In this document: piece after piece, positions 28,812-37,076 of the stretch
Layout: every line of letters starts with the position of its first letter
Position numbering within the stretch: the first letter of the stretch is position 1
Notes under the pieces: model-generated
What the model was told of the DNA's origin: nothing
Database searches by the model: none
The model's input: only the letters and a program-made list of their open reading frames with translations
NCBI GenBank assembly: GCA_028868895.1
Contig: JAGWTP010000024.1
Coordinates: 1-42,231, forward strand
Source: Burkholderiales bacterium
GTDB lineage: Bacteria; Pseudomonadota; Gammaproteobacteria; Burkholderiales; Burkholderiaceae_C
Direction of reading: 5' to 3'
DNA length: 42,231 bases
Made by a program: the position numbers and the translations under genes

Positions 28812-30632
28812 TCAGAACGTCCGCACCTTGGGCGGAACCGACTCGACGCTCAGCGGCGTCAGGTTCACCGGCTTGTAGTCGAGCCGGTCGCCTTCGCTGT
28901 ACCACAGCGAGTGCTTCAGCCAGACCGCGTCGTTGCGCCCGTTCGGGTGCGCCGGAGTGTCGCCATAGTCGTTCACCGTGTGCGCGCCGCGGCTTTCGTG
29001 GCGGGCCGCCGCCGAGACCATCGTGGCGCGCGCGGCTTCGATCAGGTTGTCGACCTCGAGCGCCTCGATGCGCGCGGTGTTGAACACCTTCGACTTGTCG
29101 GCCAGGTGGATGCGCTTCACGCGCTCGGCCAGCGCCTTGATCTGCAGCACGCCCTCGTTCATCAGGGCCTGGGTGCGGAACACGCTGGCATGGTTCTGCA
29201 TCGACTTGCGGATGTCGTTGGCGACGTCTTGTGCGTATTCGCCGGCGGTACTGCCGTCGAGCCGGGCCAGCCGCGCGAGCGTGAAGTCGGCCGCGTCCGC
29301 CGGCAGCGGCTTGTGGGCGCGCGCCTTCAGGCCGCTGTCGACGATGTGGTTGCCCGCGGCCTTGCCGAACACCAGGAGATCGAGCAGCGAGTTGGTGCCC
29401 AGGCGATTCGCGCCGTGCACGCTCACGCAGGAGCATTCGCCCACCGCGTACAGGCCGTTCACCGGCGTGTTGGGGTTGCCGTTCTTGGGCACCACCACCT
29501 GGCCGTGGATATTGGTCGGGATGCCGCCCATCTGGTAGTGCAGCGTAGGCACGACCGGGATCGGCTCCTTCGTGATGTCGACATTGGCGAAGTTGTGGCC
29601 GATCTCGAACACGCTCGGCAGCCGCTTCATGATCGTCTCGGCGCCCAGGTGCGTCATGTCGAGGTTGATGTAGTCCTTGTTCGGACCACAGCCACGGCCT
29701 TCCTTGATCTCCTGGTCCATGCAGCGCGACACGAAGTCGCGTGGAGCCAGGTCCTTGAGCGTCGGCGCGTAGCGCTCCATGAAGCGCTCGCCGTCGCTGT
29801 TGCGCAGGATCGCGCCCTCGCCGCGGCAACCCTCGGTCAACAGCACCCCGGCGCCGGCGACGCCGGTCGGGTGAAACTGCCAGAACTCCATGTCTTCGAG
29901 CGGCAACCCGGCGCGCGCCGCCAGCCCCAGCCCGTCGCCGGTGTTGATGAAGGCGTTGGTCGAGGCCTCGAAAATGCGCCCGGCCCCGCCGGTGGCCAGC
30001 AGCACCGTCTTGGCTTCCAGGATGTGCGCCTCGCCGGTTTCCATCTCGAGCGCGGTCACGCCGACCACATCGCCGTCGGCATCGCGGATCAGGTCGAGCG
30101 CCATCCACTCGACGAAGAAATTGGTGCGCGCCTTGATGTTCTGCTGGTACAGCGTGTGCAGCATCGCGTGGCCGGTGCGGTCGGCCGCGGCGCAGGCGCG
30201 CTGGACCGGCTTTTCGCCATAGTTGGCGGTGTGGCCGCCGAACGGGCGCTGGTAGATCGTGCCGTCGGGGTTGCGGTCGAAGGGCATGCCGAAGTGCTCG
30301 AGTTCGTAGACGACCTTCGGCGCCTCGCGGCACATGTATTCGATCGCGTCCTGGTCGCCGAGCCAGTCGGAACCCTTGACGGTGTCATAGAAGTGGTAGT
30401 GCCAGTTGTCCTCGCTCATGTTGCCCAGCGAAGCACCGATGCCCCCTTGCGCGGCCACCGTGTGCGAGCGCGTCGGGAACACCTTGGACAGCACGGCCAC
30501 ATTCAGGCCGGCGAGCGAAAGCTGCAGCGACGCGCGCATGCCCGAGCCGCCCGCGCCGACGATCACTACATCGAACTTGCGCCGTGTGAGCGAGGCCGTT
30601 CCGACCGACAACTGAGGGATTCCGGCTTGCAT
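28812..30632 (-). CDS. sdhA: succinate dehydrogenase flavoprotein subunit
   Basis: The 606-residue FAD enzyme oxidises succinate to fumarate. The FAD-binding start is FDVVIVGAGGSGMRA. The His that carries covalent FAD is His57 in RSHTVAAQGGIGAS. Substrate residues appear in LHYQMGGIPTN and RLGTNSLLD. The C-terminal domain ends PLSVESVPPKVRTF. Its ATG overlaps the sdhD stop by one base (TGATG). The length is normal. Confidence 0.98.
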   Translation of the reverse strand: MQAGIPQLSVGTASLTRRKFDVVIVGAGGSGMRASLQLSLAGLNVAVLSKVFPTRSHTVAAQGGIGASLGNMSEDNWHYHFYDTVKGSDWLGDQDAIEYMCREAPKVVYELEHFGMPFDRNPDGTIYQRPFGGHTANYGEKPVQRACAAADRTGHAMLHTLYQQNIKARTNFFVEWMALDLIRDADGDVVGVTALEMETGEAHILEAKTVLLATGGAGRIFEASTNAFINTGDGLGLAARAGLPLEDMEFWQFHPTGVAGAGVLLTEGCRGEGAILRNSDGERFMERYAPTLKDLAPRDFVSRCMDQEIKEGRGCGPNKDYINLDMTHLGAETIMKRLPSVFEIGHNFANVDITKEPIPVVPTLHYQMGGIPTNIHGQVVVPKNGNPNTPVNGLYAVGECSCVSVHGANRLGTNSLLDLLVFGKAAGNHIVDSGLKARAHKPLPADAADFTLARLARLDGSTAGEYAQDVANDIRKSMQNHASVFRTQALMNEGVLQIKALAERVKRIHLADKSKVFNTARIEALEVDNLIEAARATMVSAAARHESRGAHTVNDYGDTPAHPNGRNDAVWLKHSLWYSEGDRLDYKPVNLTPLSVESVPPKVRTF

Positions 30633-30994
30633 CAAAGTCTCCAAAGTACCTGGATGGCCCAGCCGGCACAGCCGACCAGCCACACGATCGTGAACACCTG
30701 CAACACCAGCCGCGCCCCGACGGCGTGGACGTAGTCCATCAGCGTGTCCCGCACGCCCACCCACACGTGCCACGCCATCGCCAGGATCACGACGAAGGTC
30801 AGCAATTTCATCCACCACTGCGCGAAGATGCCGGCCCACTTGTCGTAGCCCATTTCGCCGGGCAGCAGCACCTGCACGACGACGGCCAGCGTGAACAGCG
30901 CCATCAGCGCCGCGGTGGCGCGCTGCGAAAGCCAGTCGCGCAGGCCGTAGTGCGCGCCGACCACCAGGCGCTTCGATCCGAACTGTGATGCCAT
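30632..30994 (-). CDS. sdhD: succinate dehydrogenase membrane anchor subunit
   Basis: The 120-residue protein starts MASQFGSKRLVVGAHYGLRDWLSQR and has three membrane helices (about 25-45, 60-82, 92-115). AWHVWVGVRDTLMDYVH supplies the haem-side His and the Asp/Tyr near the quinone site. It lies 22 bp after sdhC and overlaps sdhA by one base. Sequence conservation is low in this family; position and topology make the call. Confidence 0.92.
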   Translation of the reverse strand: MASQFGSKRLVVGAHYGLRDWLSQRATAALMALFTLAVVVQVLLPGEMGYDKWAGIFAQWWMKLLTFVVILAMAWHVWVGVRDTLMDYVHAVGARLVLQVFTIVWLVGCAGWAIQVLWRL

Positions 30995-31016
30995 GGGCTG
31001 ATGCCTCAGTGATGAC

Positions 31017-31439
31017 TCAGAAGAAGAACAGCTTGACGCCGAGCCCGAGCGTGAGGGCCAGGCTGACAACCAGCGTGAACACGGCCGAGGAGCGGCCGAA
31101 CCCCAGCGTGACGGCGTGCGTAGCGTCCATCCAGAGGTGGCGCAGGCCGGCGATCACGTGGTGCAAGTAGGCCCAGATCAGCGCCAGCGCAACGAGCTTG
31201 AAGAACCACCCTGGCACGAAACCCGCACCGGCGACGAACACCGAAGTGAACTGGCTGTAGGTGATCTCGGAGGTCACGCTGGTGTCGAACATCCAGATGA
31301 TGAACGGCAGCAGCACGAACATCAGCAGCCCGCTGGCGCGGTGCAGGATCGAGACGATCGCCGCCACCGGATGCCGGTAGCCGAGCGCGTCGGGCAACCG
31401 CATGTTCGCGCCGGGTCGTTGTTTTGCAGTGTTTGCCAT
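31017..31439 (-). CDS. sdhC: succinate dehydrogenase cytochrome b556 subunit
   Basis: The 140-residue protein has three membrane helices. The quinone-site motif HRASGLLMF and the haem-ligand helix HHVIAGLRHLWMD are typical SdhC features. The ATG at 31439 (MANTAKQRPGANMRLPDALGYRHP) is preceded by AAGG. It is the first gene of sdhCDAB. Upstream lie a -10-like box and a palindrome, then the gntR gene. Confidence 0.95.
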   Translation of the reverse strand: MANTAKQRPGANMRLPDALGYRHPVAAIVSILHRASGLLMFVLLPFIIWMFDTSVTSEITYSQFTSVFVAGAGFVPGWFFKLVALALIWAYLHHVIAGLRHLWMDATHAVTLGFGRSSAVFTLVVSLALTLGLGVKLFFF

Positions 31440-31500
31440 CGAAGCAACCTTGTGGTCCAACTTTGTTCTTGGTTCGACGAAACCGTCGCGTAACCGAAAG

Positions 31501-31517
31501 ATTTTATTGCAATGCAA
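31501..31517 (-). promoter_or_regulatory. probable sdh operon -10 box with abutting operator palindrome
   Basis: On the minus strand, TAAAAT (31501-31506) lies directly beside the perfect 11-bp palindrome TTGCATTGCAA (31507-31517). Together they stand about 65 bp upstream of the sdhC start, in an AT-rich patch. The palindrome would occupy the -10/-35 spacer, the right place for repression. The -35 box is poor. The GntR/UTRA protein encoded next door is the obvious candidate binder, by inference. Confidence 0.45.
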
Positions 31518-31568
31518 CAGAGTTCGCCGCCCGGACCATGGATTCGGTCGAAACAAGCGCCTCGCAAT

Positions 31569-32336
31569 TCAACTCAGGTCGTTGCGGTAGTGGTGCGACG
31601 CGGTGTTGTACAAGCCACGACGCAGTTCCACCGGCACGTCACCGTAGGTCATCGATCGGCGCTCGACGCTGAGCAGCGGCGTACCCGGCGCCAACGCGAG
31701 CAGCCGGGCGCCCGCCGCGTCCGCAGCCACGGCGCGGATCTTCTCTTCGGCGCGGATCATGTGCACCCCGAACTCCGACTCGAACAGGCCGTACATGGGC
31801 CCGCGGTGCTCGGCCAGCCGCTGTGCGGTCAGGCCTTTGAACAGCGCCGCGGGCAGCCAGATGTCGTCGAACACCACCGGCGAAGCGCGAAACGACAACA
31901 CGCGCCGGACCCGGATCACCGGGTCGTTCGGGGCCAGATTCAATGCCCGCGCCACATCGGCGGGAGCTCGCTGGCGCTTGCAGTCGATCAGCCGGCGTGC
32001 CATGCCGCCCGGCTCGCCGCTATCGGGCATCAGGCGCAGGAAACGGAACTGGACGTGCTCCTGCGCGTGCGTGGCGACGAAGGTGCCCTTGCCCTGTCGG
32101 CGCACGAGAAGGTTCTCGGCCGCGAGTTCGTCGATTGCCTTGCGCACCGTGCCCTGGCTCACCTTGAAACGCGCCGCCAACTCGACCTCGCTCGGAATCG
32201 ATTCGCCGGGCCGCCACTCGGTCTGCTGCAGGCTGCGCAGCATCAGCACCTTGATCTGCCGGTACAACGGGCTGAACGTGGGGCCGGCGCCGGCTTCGGG
32301 CGGCGTCACGGTGGAAGGCGGAGCGGTGACCGGCAT
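31569..32336 (-). CDS. GntR-family (HutC/UTRA type) transcriptional regulator
   Basis: The protein has 255 residues from the ATG at 32336. The winged helix (about 22-90, SPLYRQIKVLMLRSL then IPSEVELAARFKVSQGTVRKAIDELAAENLLVRRQGKGTFVA) is followed by a UTRA ligand-binding domain (about 105-250, PVIRVRRVLSFRASPVVFDDIWLPAALF). It lies immediately upstream of sdhCDAB on the same strand, 129 bp away, an arrangement common in Burkholderiales. It probably controls the sdh operon and perhaps itself; the ligand is unknown. An ATG 11 codons upstream (32369) is less likely. Confidence 0.9.
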   Translation of the reverse strand: MPVTAPPSTVTPPEAGAGPTFSPLYRQIKVLMLRSLQQTEWRPGESIPSEVELAARFKVSQGTVRKAIDELAAENLLVRRQGKGTFVATHAQEHVQFRFLRLMPDSGEPGGMARRLIDCKRQRAPADVARALNLAPNDPVIRVRRVLSFRASPVVFDDIWLPAALFKGLTAQRLAEHRGPMYGLFESEFGVHMIRAEEKIRAVAADAAGARLLALAPGTPLLSVERRSMTYGDVPVELRRGLYNTASHHYRNDLS

Positions 32337-32832
32337 GGACCGATTGCAGCACAAAGCGCTCGCGGGCAATTGTCGAGAAGTTGATGGCTGTCAGACACCA
32401 GACCATCGCCGCCCAGGCACGTTCTCCTGGCCACGCCCGGGGTCGAGGATGGGTGCGGTCGCCAGGCCGGTTCCGTGGGGTGCCGACCGGGTCGACGCGG
32501 TCGGTGCGCCAGACCCCGGTCCGATCAATCCGCGTGCGAACTTGTTCGAGTAAGCGTCGTGGCACGAAACCGATCGAACGACTCGCCGAGCCACCTCCGA
32601 CGGCCCGCTGGGGTCGCAAGGGTTCGCACGTCGGCGCGCGCTCGCCGTCCACGCCCCGCGATTCGAGCGTGAGCACAAGGCGTTTGCCGAGCGCGGCGGC
32701 GGCACGATCCAGGGTCTTGGGCGAGCGCCAATGCGTCGGGTCTTCGAGCCGCTTGGCCGCGGGCCATGACGCGCGCCGACGGCATGCCGGCGTGGGTTCG
32801 TGCTTCAATCGCTGCCACACCCCGGAAACGCC
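32337..32832. other. about 500 bp without a convincing gene; possible antitoxin remnant
   Basis: No frame here has a start with Shine-Dalgarno plus a recognisable domain. On the minus strand at about 32660-32726 the translation KTLDRAAAALGKRLVLTLESRG resembles the tail of XRE-type antitoxins (a 'leucine-rich ALGKRL' ending), but no helix-turn-helix precedes it. The stretch may be a decayed toxin-antitoxin or mobile fragment. The promoters of gntR (minus) and of the pseudouridine synthase gene (plus) must also lie here. Confidence 0.4.
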
Positions 32833-34347
32833 ATGGTCACCCTCAAGCTCAAGAAGCCCGGCGAGCGCGCCGCACCGAAATCCGAACCGGCGCGCGCACC
32901 GGTTCGCGGCGCCGGAGCCGGCGTGAAGGCGCGCCCGACGCTGGCGCAAGCCCAGGCCCAGCGCGCCGAGCGCGAGGCGCGCTACCAGGAGCAGTTGCGC
33001 CAGCGTTTCGGCGACCGGCCACCCGAGGCCTATGCCCGGCGCGGCGAGCCCGAGGCCTACGCCCGGCGCGGCGAGCCCGAGGCCTACGCGCGGCGCGGCG
33101 AGAGTGCGGCACCGCCCGCACCCAAGCGGCGCGCAGACGTTCCGGCTTCGGCTCCGGCTGCGGCGCCGACGACTCGGACGTCGAACGCCGCGTTCAGCCC
33201 GCGCGCCGGACAACGCCCGCCCGAGTCCAGTCCACCGCACCGCGACCCGCGCGAGGCGCAGCGTTTCGATCCGCGCCCGGCGCCTCGGGCTGATCCGCGC
33301 ATGGCACCGCGCTTCGACCCGCGCGCGGCACGCCGCGATGAGACGCGCTCTGCACCAGCGGGTGATCCGCGCGCCACACCGCGAGTCGATCCGCGCGCGT
33401 CGCAGCGCGGCGATCCGCGCCCGGCGCGACCGGTCGATCCACGCACCGCGCGGCCGACCGAAGCCCGGCCGATGCGTGGCACCGATCCGCGCTCGGCGCC
33501 ACCCGTCGGCCCGCGCGGCGAGGATCGAGACAACCGGCGCGCCCGCTACCGGCCGGTCGTCGACGACGACGATGATTTCGACCCGCCCGCCGCGCATGCG
33601 CCCGGCAGCCTGCGCCTTTCCAAGCGCATGAGCGAGCTCGGCATCGCGTCGCGCCGCGAGGCCGACGAATGGATCGCGAAGGGCTGGGTCCGCGTCGACG
33701 ACCAGGTTGTCAGCGAACTCGGCTCGCGCGTGCTGCCGGGCCAGCGCATCACGGTCGACGCGAAGGCCAAGTTCCAGCAGGCGCAGCGCGTCACGGTGCT
33801 CGTCAACAAGCCGGTCGGCTATGTCAGCGGCCAGGCCGAAGACGGCTACGAGCCGGCGGTCGTGCTGGTCACGCCGGCGAACCAGTGGCGCGAAGACCGC
33901 TCGGGCACGCGCTTCCTGCGCGAGCACCTGAAGAGCCTGGTGCCGGCCGGGCGGCTCGACATCGATTCGGTCGGCCTGCTCGTGCTCACGCAGGACGGAC
34001 GCGTGGCCAAGCAGCTGGTCGGGGAAGACAGCGAGATCGAGAAGGAGTACCTCGTGCGCGTCGCGATGGCCGGCGGCGCGAAGCTGCCCGAATCGAGCCT
34101 GGCGCTGCTGCGCCACGGCCTCGAGCTCGACGGCGAGCCGCTGCGCCCGGCGCAGGTCGAGTGGGTCAACGAAGACCAGCTGCGCTTCGTGCTCACGCAA
34201 GGCAAGAAGCGCCAGATCCGCCGCATGTGCGAGGCCGTCGGCCTGCAGGTGCTCGGCCTCAAGCGCGTGCGCATCGGCGGCGTGATGCTCGGCGACCTGC
34301 CCGCCGGGCAGTGGCGTTATCTGCGGGCCGACGAGGCCTTCGGCTGA
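32833..34347 (+). CDS. RsuA/RluB/RluF-family pseudouridine synthase with long disordered N-terminus
   Basis: The 504-residue protein has its conserved part at about residues 258-504: an S4 RNA-binding domain (RLSKRMSELGIASRREADEWIAKGWV) and the RsuA-type catalytic core (LVNKPVGYVSG, then AGRLDIDSVGLLVLTQDG with catalytic Asp376, then KKRQIRRMCEAVGLQVLGLKRVRIG). It probably modifies 23S rRNA. Residues about 10-255 are Arg/Pro/Ala-rich and repetitive: three PEAYARRGE units (64-90) and about ten xDPRxxxR units. Such length is unusual for the family (typically 230-300 residues). The ATG at 32833 (MVTLKLKKPGERA) is the first good start. RluF-like spacing is favoured over RluB, but the exact target is open. 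Confidence 0.88.
   Translation: MVTLKLKKPGERAAPKSEPARAPVRGAGAGVKARPTLAQAQAQRAEREARYQEQLRQRFGDRPPEAYARRGEPEAYARRGEPEAYARRGESAAPPAPKRRADVPASAPAAAPTTRTSNAAFSPRAGQRPPESSPPHRDPREAQRFDPRPAPRADPRMAPRFDPRAARRDETRSAPAGDPRATPRVDPRASQRGDPRPARPVDPRTARPTEARPMRGTDPRSAPPVGPRGEDRDNRRARYRPVVDDDDDFDPPAAHAPGSLRLSKRMSELGIASRREADEWIAKGWVRVDDQVVSELGSRVLPGQRITVDAKAKFQQAQRVTVLVNKPVGYVSGQAEDGYEPAVVLVTPANQWREDRSGTRFLREHLKSLVPAGRLDIDSVGLLVLTQDGRVAKQLVGEDSEIEKEYLVRVAMAGGAKLPESSLALLRHGLELDGEPLRPAQVEWVNEDQLRFVLTQGKKRQIRRMCEAVGLQVLGLKRVRIGGVMLGDLPAGQWRYLRADEAFG
33022..33102 (+). repeat. three tandem 27-bp repeats coding PEAYARRGE
   Basis: Three nearly identical 27-bp units (differing at one or two third-codon bases) encode the same nine residues, in frame, within the disordered N-terminus of the pseudouridine synthase. 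Near identity at the DNA level suggests recent expansion by slippage or unequal crossing-over. Confidence 0.92.
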
Positions 34348-34542
34348 AGCGGCTCGCGGTCAGGACGTGCTGGCGATGGTTCGAGATCGGGCCGCGCGCG
34401 CCGGCAGCGTCGCAGTTCAAGTGGCTCGACAATAGTTGCCGTTCAGGCGCAAATGCGATGACGTAGCCAAACCACGGTCGACCGGTATGCGACTCTGCGA
34501 TCCGCACGGCCAGCGCAGCGAGCCCACCAAGGAGAGTTCACC

Positions 34543-34788
34543 ATGACCACCGTCCAGATCAACCTGCCCGATCAACTGGCTCAAGAGGCGCAACGCGCCG
34601 GGCTGCTGTCGCCAGCCCGGTTGGAGCAGTGGTTGCGCGACCAGCTCAAGGAGCAGCGCATCGGTGAGCTGTTTTCAGCGATGGACCGCATGGCCGGCGT
34701 CGATGAACCTGCGGCAATGTCGCCGGAGGAAGTGGCACGAGAAATCACCGAGATGCGCGCGCAGCGACGCGAGAAAGAAGGCCGTTGA
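34543..34788 (+). CDS. antitoxin-like small protein paired with PIN toxin
   Basis: The 81-residue protein starts MTTVQINLPDQLAQEAQRAGLL, an amphipathic strand-helix start like ribbon-helix-helix antitoxins, followed by a charged helical tail (SPEEVAREITEMRAQRREKEGR) suited to wrapping a toxin. A strong Shine-Dalgarno, AAGGAG, is 8 bp before the ATG. The PIN-domain gene starts 12 bp after its stop. Antitoxin identity rests on size, fold pattern and position. Confidence 0.75.
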   Translation: MTTVQINLPDQLAQEAQRAGLLSPARLEQWLRDQLKEQRIGELFSAMDRMAGVDEPAAMSPEEVAREITEMRAQRREKEGR

Positions 34789-34800
34789 TCGCCGATCACC

Positions 34801-35160
34801 GTGCGGCTCGTGCTCGACACCAACGTGGTTGCGTCGGCGCTGTTGTGGCGCGGGCCGCCGCGGCTGCTTGTGCAGGCGGGGCGCGACAAGCGTGTCGAGC
34901 TGTTCACCAGTACCGCGCTGCTGGCAGAACTCACCCATATTCTGGGTCGGCGCAAGTTCGGCGCGAAAATTCTCGCGTCGACGTTGACCGTCGATCAGCT
35001 GGTCGATCGCTACGCCGTACTGGCTGCGGTGGTGCGACCCACGCCGACACCGCGGGTCGCGCCCGATCCGGACGATGATGTGGTGGTCGGAACCGCGCCT
35101 GCAGCGCGGGCTGATTTGCTTGTCACCGGGGACAAGGCGCTGCTGTCGGTAACCGGTTAA
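34801..35160 (+). CDS. PIN-domain ribonuclease toxin, C-terminally truncated by an in-frame stop
   Basis: The 119-residue product from GTG at 34801 starts RLVLDTNVVASALLWRG, the PIN start with first acidic Asp6. Further acidic residues of the metal site are in ALLAELTHILGR (Glu), DPDDDVVVGTA (Asp) and VTGDKALL (Asp). It belongs to the putative-toxin PIN family that cuts RNA. TAA at 35158-35160 ends the frame just after LLSVTG. The same frame continues for 18 codons (REVRIVGVTQAMQIVGIV) to TGA at 35215-35217, which reads exactly like the last strand and helix of this family. So the gene is either truncated by a nonsense mutation or shortened. Catalytic residues remain. Confidence 0.8.
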   Translation: MRLVLDTNVVASALLWRGPPRLLVQAGRDKRVELFTSTALLAELTHILGRRKFGAKILASTLTVDQLVDRYAVLAAVVRPTPTPRVAPDPDDDVVVGTAPAARADLLVTGDKALLSVTG

Positions 35161-35217
35161 CGCGAGGTGCGCATCGTCGGCGTCACGCAGGCGATGCAGA
35201 TCGTCGGCATCGTTTGA
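35161..35217 (+). pseudogene. orphaned C-terminal tail of the PIN toxin
   Basis: These 18 codons plus stop lie in frame right after the toxin's TAA. They encode REVRIVGVTQAMQIVGIV, matching the usual 'G-(V/I)-RI(V/L)-x-A-x-(Q/E)-A-(M/L)-x-(I/L)' ending of COG1569-type PIN toxins. They have no start of their own. A single base change (TAA to, for example, TAC) would restore the full-length protein. Confidence 0.65.
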
Positions 35218-35255
35218 CCCCGGCACCAGACCTCCATCACCACCTCCCCCCATCG

Positions 35256-35759
35256 ATGACCACCGCCGCAACCTCCCCGCACCCGCACCCCTGGCGCGCG
35301 CTCGCGCTGCTGTTCGCGGCGACCTGGCTCACCGCGGCGCTGGGCGCGTTCGCGTCGGTCGATGCCAAGTCGTTCTATCGCGGCCTCGCGCAGCCTGCGT
35401 GGGCGCCGCCGGCCGCCGTGTTCGGGCCGGTGTGGACGGTGCTCTTCGCGATGATGTGCCTGGCGGCGTGGCTGGTCGTGCGCCGGCTCGGTGTCGCCGC
35501 GGCGCGGCCGGCGCTGGGCTGGTACGGTGCCCAGCTCGTCGCCAACGCGTTGTGGAGCTGGCTGTTCTTCCGCTGGCATGCGGGGGCCGCCGCGAGCGTC
35601 GAGGTGCTGGTGCTGCTGGCGCTGGTGGCATTGACGCTGCGCAGCTTCTGGCGCGCCCATGCGCTCGCCGGCTGGCTGATGCTGCCGTACCTGGGCTGGG
35701 TCGGCTTCGCGTCGGCGCTCACGGTCGCGATCTGGCGCCTGAACCCCGCGGTGCTTTGA
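35256..35759 (+). CDS. TspO/MBR-family membrane protein (tryptophan-rich sensory protein)
   Basis: The 167-residue protein has five membrane helices. Family motifs are FYRGLAQPAWAPPAAVFGPVWTVLFAMM (near the first loop and second helix), GAQLVANALWSWLFFRWHAG and LPYLGWVGFASALTVAIWRLN. TspO proteins bind porphyrins and cholesterol-like ligands and act in stress and tetrapyrrole regulation. The ATG at 35256 follows the orphaned toxin tail by 38 bp. It is transcribed in the same direction as the efflux pump gene 60 bp downstream. Confidence 0.92.
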   Translation: MTTAATSPHPHPWRALALLFAATWLTAALGAFASVDAKSFYRGLAQPAWAPPAAVFGPVWTVLFAMMCLAAWLVVRRLGVAAARPALGWYGAQLVANALWSWLFFRWHAGAAASVEVLVLLALVALTLRSFWRAHALAGWLMLPYLGWVGFASALTVAIWRLNPAVL

Positions 35760-35819
35760 CGCGCCGCGCGAACGGCGTGGCGGCCTTGGCGCGGCCGCGT
35801 GCCTGCTAACCTCGGCGCC

Positions 35820-37076
35820 ATGCCCACCTTGCCCGCGACCCGAACCCGCATGTCCCCGGCGGTGGTGGTGGTCACCCTCACGCTGCTGCTGGCGCTGCAG
35901 CCCATCACCACCGACCTGTACCTGCCGACGCTGCCGACGCTGCAGCTCGAGCTCGGCGCCAGCATCGGCGCGACCCAGTTGACGCTGTCGGCGCTGATCA
36001 TCTGTTTCGGGCTCGGCCAGCTCGTCGTCGGCCCGCTCGCCGACCGGTTCGGCCGGCGCCCGGTGCTGCTCGCCGGCATGGCGCTGTACACCGTGGCCAG
36101 CGTGCTCAGCGCGCTGGCGCAGAGCATCGAGGTGCTGATCGGCTGGCGCGCGCTGCAGGGCGCGGCGCTGGCGGCGGCGGTCACCTGCGGGCGCTCGATC
36201 GTGCGCGACCTGTACGCGCCGCACGAGGGCGCGCGCGTGATGTCGCGCGCGCTCGGCGGCCTGGGCTTGATCGCGATGCTCGCGCCGGTGGTCGGGGGCC
36301 TGCTGGTGCAATGGCTGAGCTGGCATGCGGCGCTGCTGGCGTCGGCGGTGTTCGGCGCCGGCACGCTCGGCTTCGTCGCGTTCAAGTTCGACGAGTCGCT
36401 CGCGCAGCGCGACCCGCTCGCCACCCGGCCAGCGCAACTGCTGCGCAACTGGCGCGAGGTGCTCGCGCATCCGGCGTTTCGCGCCTGGACCGCGCTGCTG
36501 TGCTGCACCTGGGGCGGGCTGTTCTTCCTGCTCGCCGGTTCGTCGTTCGTGTTCATCAACGTGCTCGGCACCTCGCGGCTGGCCTACGGCGCCATCCTGT
36601 CGACCAGCTCGCTGGCCTACGTCGCCGGCACGCTGCTGTGCCGCCGCCTGCTGCTGCGCCACGGCTTGCGTGGCACCGTGAAGCGCGGCGCCTGGTTCTC
36701 GCTGGCGGGCGGCGTGAGCATGGCCGCGCTGAGCCTGGCGGGCGTGCAGACGGTCTGGGCGATCATGCTGCCGCAGTGGCTGTTCGCGGTCGGCCACGGC
36801 ATCCACCAGCCCTGCGGCCAGGTCGGCGTGGTCGGCCCGTTCCCCGACAAGGCCGGCACCGCGGCGTCGCTGTCGGGCTTCGCGATGATGGCCACCGCGT
36901 TCGGCGTCGGCCTGTGGCTGGGCCACACGCTCGACCATTCGACGTTGCCGCTGGCGCTGGGGGTCGGCGGGTTCGGCGTCGCCGTCGCCGCGGTCGCCTG
37001 GACGCGCGTGCAGCGCGACGGCGAGCCCGGGGCGATCCGGCCGGCCGTGCCGTTTGGCACGGCGGCAGCGCGATGA
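35820..37076 (+). CDS. Bcr/CflA-family MFS drug-efflux transporter
   Basis: The 418-residue, 12-helix transporter has the DHA1 motifs: [15 protein letters not shown] in helix 1 (motif D1-like), [16 protein letters not shown] between helices 2 and 3 (motif A) and [14 protein letters not shown] in helix 5 (motif C). Bcr/CflA pumps expel drugs such as bicyclomycin and chloramphenicol, or natural metabolites, using the proton gradient. The ATG at 35820 is used; one at 35850 (MSPAVVVV) is possible. The stop overlaps the miaA start (ATGA). Confidence 0.9.
   Translation: MPTLPATRTRMSPAVVVVTLTLLLALQPITTDLYLPTLPTLQLELGASIGATQLTLSALIICFGLGQLVVGPLADRFGRRPVLLAGMALYTVASVLSALAQSIEVLIGWRALQGAALAAAVTCGRSIVRDLYAPHEGARVMSRALGGLGLIAMLAPVVGGLLVQWLSWHAALLASAVFGAGTLGFVAFKFDESLAQRDPLATRPAQLLRNWREVLAHPAFRAWTALLCCTWGGLFFLLAGSSFVFINVLGTSRLAYGAILSTSSLAYVAGTLLCRRLLLRHGLRGTVKRGAWFSLAGGVSMAALSLAGVQTVWAIMLPQWLFAVGHGIHQPCGQVGVVGPFPDKAGTAASLSGFAMMATAFGVGLWLGHTLDHSTLPLALGVGGFGVAVAAVAWTRVQRDGEPGAIRPAVPFGTAAAR

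Noticed and set aside
32020-34200. A minus-strand open frame of 726 codons spanning the gene desert and both flanking genes
   Set aside because: It overlaps two real genes and has no domain. Only the short segment at 32660-32726 looked protein-like, and that is reported as a possible remnant.
34348-34542. A gene or a second toxin-antitoxin component between the pseudouridine synthase and antitoxin genes
   Set aside because: No frame with a start signal or motif was found in these 195 bp; they more likely hold the promoter of the toxin-antitoxin pair.
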